Shown: in pieces, positions 57,897-64,000 of the stretch | Numbering within the stretch: the stretch's first letter is position 1 | Layout of the letters: every line of letters starts with the position of its first letter | NCBI GenBank assembly: GCA_033002965.1 | Contig: JAURVB010014063.1 | Coordinates: 1-64,000 of the forward strand | From: Piper betle | Lineage: Eukaryota > Streptophyta > Magnoliopsida > Piperales > Piperaceae | Reading direction: 5' to 3' | Length of the DNA stretch: 64,000 nucleotides | Made by a program: the position numbers and the translations under genes | Notes under the pieces: generated by a model | Databases searched by the model: none | The model's input: only the letters and a program-made list of their open reading frames with translations | What the model was told of the DNA's origin: nothing

Positions 57897-58501
57897 ACCC
57901 AATTCACGACCTTCTTTGGGCCGTGATCGGCAGCTTACTCAACATCACTAGTCCAACCCTCAATCTAACACAGAACTAAGAGGTTCTAATATCATTTATA
58001 ATAACTTAGTCTAAAGTAAAAATTAATGGGTTAAATCATCTATTAAAAAGTGATTAACTAAGTTTAAAATTTATAATATATTCTCACTTATAAAGGGGAT
58101 CATACCCAGTAGATATTAGATGTTGGACTAAATATATGAATCTCACAATTTACCCACATTATAAAATTTCGTCCTCAAAATTCTTACACTTGGTCTATTT
58201 CTAGCCTCAGCCTACAACCTTATTTGGTTATACACTTGGCCTGTTGCTAGCCCCAGCCCACGACCCTCTTTAGCCCAAGATCAACAGCTTAACTAACGTC
58301 ACTAATCTAACCCACCATCTAATATAAAATCAGGCGGCCTTATCTCATTTGTAACGACCCAATCTAAAGTGCAAACTGATGAGCTATGTTAGATCTTCAA
58401 AAGTGATTGACAAAGTTGAAGATCTATAATTTATTCTCACTTATAAAAAAGATCTTACCCTAATCGGTATTAGATATTGGACTAAGTTAAGAGATCTCAC
58501 A
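57897..58501 (-). mobile_element. TRIM-like short-LTR element in tandem form
   Basis: Two about 151-bp repeats, 57997-58147 and 58350-58501, each start (minus strand) TGTGAGATYC and end near GTTACA/TTATA. Inside each LTR end is a primer-site-like sequence (58336-58347, 57982-57994; TGATATTAGAACC against TGGTATCAGAGCC). The interior between them is about 200 bp and non-coding, with GTGGGTAAAT before the 3' LTR. A second interior piece (57897-57996) continues left of the 3' LTR, giving LTR-interior-LTR-interior. Tiny LTRs and no coding identify a TRIM. Confidence 0.65.
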
Positions 58502-60940
58502 TCATGTATACCAAGTATACGAGGGTACGCCTAGTTTTGTTTTTTTTTGTAGACATTAGAATTAGAATTAGGTTGTTTATGGAGTTAGGATGCGCTATTT
58601 ATTATTTGGGTGCGTTAGTGGGCTTAGAGCATGTCATTCGAATTATAACTCGACTATTTTATTTTATAGTATTTTATTATATTTTATTTTATATTTAAAT
58701 AATTTATTTATTGAGAGTGAGTTAAGTTTTATTTAGAAAACTACCACCGTGCTATATTCTTTTCATCTCGACATTTCTTCCCATGTTTTCTTCCCCACGA
58801 CCCACCACCCTCACCTCCCTTGTTCTGGTGACCACCGCCACCAATGACCTATTGCCCCATGCAACATTGCCGCCATGGCTGTCGTCAGCCTCCTCCCTTC
58901 CCCTCCCCTCCCTCCTTCTTCTCTTCTCTTACCCATGTTCTGTCGTCGCCCCTGTTTGCCCATTTTTAGTTTCTGCCAATAGCTTGTTGCCATCACCTGC
59001 CTTGCCACCAGCTAGGCTGTCCCCGGCCAACCTTTCCCCTTCCCTTCCTCCTACCCAGTTCACCTTACTCCCTATCATGCTTGGCTGTCCGCAGTAGTAG
59101 TTGCGCCGCCGACCAATTTTTGGCCAAACCACCTAATCCTAGTCCTAGCCCCCTTCCTAACTCTCCTCCTCGCCGATTTCCAGCCACGGCAGCCACCCTC
59201 GGCACCGTCGACTGTTGATTAATAAATAATTAAGAATTGATAATGATTAATGATAATTCAAATTAATTGATTATAAAATTAATTATGATACAGATCATGT
59301 TAGAAATTGTGATAATTGTGTATTAGTATTATTACTATATCAATTAATTATTAGTGATTAGGAAGTTAATTCATACTAAAAATGTGATGTGGAATAACAT
59401 AATTAGGATTAGCAAACTTAATTAAGGGTAAAATATTATAAGTAGGATTAATAAGCTAATTAATCATCATTAGAATTACTCATCTAATTTAATGAGGATT
59501 GACGTGAAATGATGATAAGTTCAAGAATTGTGACGTAGTCACCTAGTTAAAAATAATAACAGACAGATTTTAAAATTGTTAATTGTTAATTTAATTCATT
59601 TGTTGATTGCTTGATATGGATGCTAGTAATTATAGTATTCATAATTTTGTGATGATTCTCGTGCATCCATTTCATTCTTGCATTATATAGTTACCTTCGG
59701 CGCTAACATTCAATTTTGATGTGTAAGAACGGAGTAAGAGCTCGCCGCCAAGGCACATGACCATACTTAGAGGTTCTACGAGGTCCATTTATGTAACACC
59801 CCAAATCCGGTTCATGCTCATGAACCGAACCGGCATGTTACAAACCCCGGTTAGGTCAGCTAACCCGAACCTAACTCATGCGGATCCAATCTCGGCGTCT
59901 TAAGATGAAGATACAACTCGCAATGCATTGATGAATGCACAAACCCTAACATGGTACTATATGAATGACATGCAATTCAAGCACACCCCAATACAATTAC
60001 AATTAAACTCAATAAAAATTCTAAAATAAAACAGACAGCAGTCTCCCCTAAAAGTGCAATTAGGGTCCACGCTGTCAAAACAATATATACCAATATATAT
60101 GCATATATCAACAATTTTATTAACACACCATCTAATATACTGTATATCCATTATAGAACTTGGGCCACACTTCTACTGTGCACTCTGATCACATCTCACC
60201 TCTTGTTATCATGTCATAACATCATATCATTTCATTTAATCATATCCTACCATGTCTTAGTATTTCACATCATTCACAATATAATAGCATCATAAATAAA
60301 GTATTAACCACTCTATCAACTGACATGTGTGAAAGCGACAACAATGCTCCTCCGTCCAAGCTGGCTCCTCCAACTCGTGATTATTACCTACATATAGTAT
60401 AAAAACATGTCAGTAACAAGTGTTACTGGTCCAGAAAATAAAATAACTATAACAAGCTGGCTATGAGAGCAAACTCTCATATGAAAGAAAACATCATGTA
60501 CTCCACGTGAACACTCTGAAGGTCACTACTGAGGAGCCACTGGGCTGCAGACCCAGTAGCATCCCGAACTTACTGATCTGCTGCTGGTACTGTGCCGCTC
60601 TCGGCACTTCTTTTTCAGTACTTCACCTAAAACTTTATCCTAAGCCCTCTCCTTACCTCCATATTTCTCCTGGCCTTGAGCACGAAGGCCGAGTACTCTC
60701 AGGCAGTCGCCTTTAATACCCTTTGAACCACAAGTCCGGACATGCGCTCTACTAAACAGTACCCGTAAACCTCCACGTTCTCCGGGTGTGAGGAACTCAA
60801 ACCCGGAGTTCTCAGGATCCCTCGGGAATGGAACAGTCTGCTGGCACTAATCCAGAGCCCGCTTTGACTATCACGGGATCCGCTCATGGTACGTGCAGTC
60901 GGTTTCTCCATCTCTCGTCTCACTGAAAACGCGAAAACTA

Positions 60941-60951
60941 CATATATATAG
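60941..60951 (-). promoter_or_regulatory. LTR core promoter TATA box (LTR 6)
   Basis: CTATATATATG on the minus strand, followed by TTTTCAGTGAGACGAGAG as in the sibling LTRs. Confidence 0.6.
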
Positions 60952-61064
60952 GGCTGGGTAGGGATTTATATAATAGGCCCGAAGGCAACTTGTGGTGGAT
61001 CTTGTTTTCGAAATCATCCTCGAGGGGTTATTAATCTAAAAATCTGTTCGGCTAGATGGCCCGA

Positions 61065-61096
61065 GTTAAGTGGGATCCAATAAAATGCCACTTTAC
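61065..61096 (-). other. U3 inverted repeat (LTR 6), one mismatch
   Basis: Arms GTTAAGTGG (61065-61073) and CCACTTTAC (61088-61096) pair at eight of nine positions, the least perfect of the copies compared. Confidence 0.65.
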
Positions 61097-62802
61097 CCGT
61101 CCTGCAAATGATAAGATAAACATACAATAGAAAGACGTAAAACAGAGTCGAGTCCTAAACGGACCTGGTAGAAGCTCCAAGCGTGTCATCGCGCCTAGGC
61201 GGCGAGCTCCTACTCCGTACCTACACATCAAAACTAAATACTAACGCCCGCTAACGAAATGATGAATCAAAATCGTTATGATCAAACACACTCACAATAC
61301 AACATCTACCATAACAATCAACAATTATATATTAATAAGTATGAAAGAAATTCTAACTCCTATTTATACCAATCTTATCGTGTTTTTCTAAGTTATGTCG
61401 TAATCACTTATCATGCTCTCATTAGATCACTTACTATTCATTCACAATTACTCAAATCATACAATCATCCCTTCACTCATAATTAGGCATTACTCATAAT
61501 TAGGCATTACTCATAACATTTAATAAAATCTAGCATACTGTGCTAACATTCATCTCAATTTTAAATAATCAAATCAGAGGTAATTATACCTCACATCGTC
61601 GGCAATCGGCGACGGCTAGGGTTCCGTCACGCGTCTCGGAGCTCGAATTCGGTGCTCATCAGTGTCCGACGTTCGATTGGGATCGACTAGATGAACTCCT
61701 CGAAAGATCCGGCGAATTCCAACGAATTCGATTTTCCGGTGGTTTTTAGGCAAGTTTCGGTGGTTTTCCGGCAGTTTCGGCAAGTTCCGGCTGTTTTTGG
61801 GCAACAACCGCCGGCGGCGTCTTTTGGCTGGAAAGCAATGGTATTGGGTACCATTGGAATCGGCTCGGCAAGCCCGACGCATCTACTACGTCAACATGGC
61901 CAACAGAGGCGGCGGCTCGCCGGAAAATGCCTAAAACAGAGCGGCGGCGATGGGAGAAGAATCCGGCCGATCTAGGTGGCGCTGGCCTCCGTTCCGGTCG
62001 GGGAAGGTCACTGGGCGGTCAATGGTGCTGAGGCTACCCCCTGATCGTGGCGGCGAAATTGGCGATGTGACTGAAACTTAGCCGCGGCGCTAGGCACGGC
62101 GATTCTGGCGTCACGGCGGCCTGGCAGCAGCTGGGGCTGGTCGGGGCGGCACGGCAACACTACGGCGTGGGCCTGGCGACGACGATCGGCGGCAGGCCGA
62201 TGTCGACGGCAGTGGCGGCGCGGCTAGGGTTTGGATGGGAAAGGAGGAAGAAAGGTCGGGGTGGAGAAGAAATGGTTGGGTGGCAAACTTGTAATTAAGA
62301 ATTGACTCGTCTCCGGCTCGAGTCAAGTATAATAACTAAGTCGTATTAAATCCTAAAAAAAATTCATAAAAATCGGGAAAAATCCCGTAAAATCAAACAA
62401 ACACCAAAACATCATAATGATACGCTCTAGAACTATCAACCCACCCAACCGCCCCTAACGCATCCTAACGCGGTAAACAGCCTAAAACTAATTCTACGAT
62501 CCACTATATATAAAAATAAAAAAAACAACTGGCATACTCTTATATATTCTGATAACTCATTCTGCTCTATTGTATTCATGACGTTATCATCATATACTTA
62601 GGTACGCATGACCCTCATAGCTCATACATGCAACTAGCGTCGGCTCTGTATACGTGTTCTGAAACTGACTCGACTCGAAAATAACGGTCGAACCGACCAG
62701 TTCTGAATATAAAACCTTGACTCGAATCATGAGTTTTACAATTTAGAACTTGCCGATGGTTTATTGTATATTCTATTGTGATTTATTTACTAATTGTAAG
62801 AC

Positions 62803-62838
62803 GAGTTAAGTGGCATTTTATTGGATTCCATTTAACTC
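62803..62838 (+). other. U3 inverted repeat (LTR 5)
   Basis: GAGTTAAGTGG (62803-62813) and CCATTTAACTC (62828-62838) pair at all eleven positions if one G-T wobble is allowed. Confidence 0.7.
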
Positions 62839-63811
62839 AGGCCATTTTATAAAATTATTTTTGGGATTAATAACCATCAAAGATGAGATCTCTTGAGTCT
62901 GTTTTCGAAAAAAAGATCCACCGCAAGTTGCCTTCAAGCCTATAATATTAAATCCCTTCCTATGCCTATATATATTTTTATCGAGTTTTAGTGAGACAAG
63001 AACAGGTACTCATGTCAATCACATCAAACTCTGGATTAGTGAGCACGATGTTATATTCTCGAGGGATCCTCACACCTAGAGAAACATGGAGGTTTACGGG
63101 TACTATTCAGTACAACGCAAATATGGACATGTGGTTTAAAGGGTATTGAAGGTGACTACCTACGAGTACACGACCTCCGTGATCAGGGCTGGGAGAAATA
63201 TAGAGGAAATGAAAGGGCTTAGGATATATTGGTAGTCGAAAGGAAACATGAGAAAATGCCGAGAGAGGCATCAGCAGACCAGTCAGTTTAGGATGTGTTT
63301 GGGTCTGCAACCTGATGGCTCTTCAGTAGTTGCCCTTATGGAGTGTTCAGGGGAAGTATATAATGGTTTTCTTTTACATGAGAGTCATCTCTCAATTGAC
63401 AGTTTGATATTTAGTTATTCTAGACCAGTGAGAATCTTTACCGACGGTTTTATTTTATATATATGTAAGTTAGGAACAGGAGTAAGATGCCAGCCAAGAC
63501 GGATGAGTAGTGACTACTATACCCGCACATAGAAACTTGATGTGCATTATGCTTGGATTGTTGTGTGTTGATTATGATGTTTTGGTTTATAATCCGAGGT
63601 TTAGCATTGAATGATTGTGTCATGTTGTATCAGTTTATAGTATGATGTTTCATAATGAAATGATAATCATAATGTTTTGACATTGATATAGTTATGAGAA
63701 TAACATGACAGATAAGACAAACAAATGGGTCAAGATCTAGTGGATGTAAAAGTTGATATAAGTTTAATATGTTTTCAAATGAAAAATTTGAATGATGTGA
63801 TATATATTTGT

Positions 63812-64000
63812 TGTAACACCCCAAATCTGGTTCATGCTCAAGAACCGAATTGAATGTCACTGGTGCTGGTTAGATCAGCTAACCCGAACCCAAGTTCAAC
63901 AGATCTACTCTCGGTGTCTCGAGATATAAGATGTATTATTATGCATGGATGAATGCATAAAAATAAACCTAACATGCTACTACATGAATTACATAAAAAC
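63812..64000 (-). mobile_element. Start of another inverted family LTR, cut by window edge
   Basis: TGTAACACCCCAAATCTGG is the inverted family end, followed by ACATGAATTACAT-type sequence as at 59940-59980. It interrupts LTR 5 after TTTGT (63807-63811); the matching duplication would lie beyond base 64000. Confidence 0.8.

Larger units (their letters stand above)
59792..62740 (-). mobile_element. Solo LTR 6 nested in LTR 5, target duplication ATTTA
   Basis: The left edge TGTAACACCCCAAATCC and right edge ATCATGAGTTTTACA are flanked by ATTTA at 59787-59791 and 62741-62745. Length 2,949 bp, within 7 bp of LTR 4. It contains the inverted TATA promoter (60941-60951), hairpin (61065-61096), intron-like stretch (61102-61590) and GC-rich block (about 61600-62280). 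It sits antisense to its host LTR and has no internal domain. Confidence 0.93.
58502..63811 (+). mobile_element. LTR 5, 5'-truncated, interrupted by two antisense LTRs
   Basis: 58502-59791 and 62741-63811 follow the order of LTR 4: GAGGGTACGCC, TTAGAGCATGTCATT, a C-rich block (58738-59218), CGGAGTAAGAGCTCGCCGCC (about 59731), then across the insertion GACGAGTTAAGTGGCATTTT, the TATA box (62966-62977), TTTTAGTGAGACAAG and GACCAGTGAGAATC. About the first 200 bp are missing; the TRIM ends exactly at 58501. It is more mutated than the copy inside it, and another inverted LTR cuts it at 63812, beyond which it presumably continues outside the window. Confidence 0.75.

Noticed and set aside
58783..59132. 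Frames in 58783-59132 as genes
   Set aside because: They are the C-rich block of LTR 5, without domains and on both strands.
1..64000. tRNA, rRNA or organelle-derived inserts
   Set aside because: I looked for tRNA B-box-like words with a cloverleaf context and for rRNA or plastid coding words and found none; only primer binding sites matched tRNA ends.

Overview
The window is nuclear DNA of a flowering plant, probably a monocot. The only intact gene is a BAHD acyltransferase with strong G/C preference at third codon positions, set in AT-rich, retrotransposon-packed sequence. Nearly everything else is transposable-element debris. I see no rRNA, tRNA, organellar insert or CRISPR array.

Layout. 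1-4293: a minus-strand Ty3/gypsy chromovirus that leaves the window on the left. It has one complete LTR and a Met-tRNA primer site, but a large internal deletion fuses mid-gag to the RNase H-integrase part, which is still open. 4294-9697: the 3' end of another LTR, a second degenerate gypsy gag and an AT-rich stretch. 9698-13014: a minus-strand solo LTR with target duplication TATAT. 14643-15622: a hAT-like non-autonomous element with 8-bp target duplications whose interior resembles LTR U3 sequence. 16460-18450: a non-coding LTR element with both LTRs, a primer site and a purine tract. 21011-31690: a decayed Ty1/copia element on the plus strand, cut by two plus-strand solo LTRs of one family (duplications CTTTA and AAATT). 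31691-45153: a GC-rich tract of unknown origin, a 20-bp minisatellite, gag relics, a 659-bp tandem duplication and worn LTR pieces.

46223-52095 is a minus-strand solo LTR (ACAAC) split by a plus-strand solo LTR of the same family (CCTAG). 54051-54890 is a second hAT-like copy. 55076-56434 (minus) is the BAHD gene, with a TATA box about 100 bp upstream of its ATG. 57029-57896 is a degenerate repeat array, and 57897-58501 a TRIM-like short-LTR element in tandem form. From 58502 to the right edge lies a plus-strand LTR of the solo family, interrupted by an antisense solo LTR (59792-62740, ATTTA) and by the start of another antisense LTR at 63812.

The dominant theme is one LTR family (TGTAAAAC...GTGTTACA, about 2.3-3.3 kb) present only as solo LTRs or fragments, often inserted into its own copies. 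Its LTRs share a core TATA promoter, an upstream inverted repeat, a variable GC-rich block and an intron-like stretch, and part of the LTR also sits inside the hAT-like family. I found no operon-like organisation and no clear new multi-gene system. The unusual content is structural: the element architecture and the apparent movement of LTR sequence between element classes.
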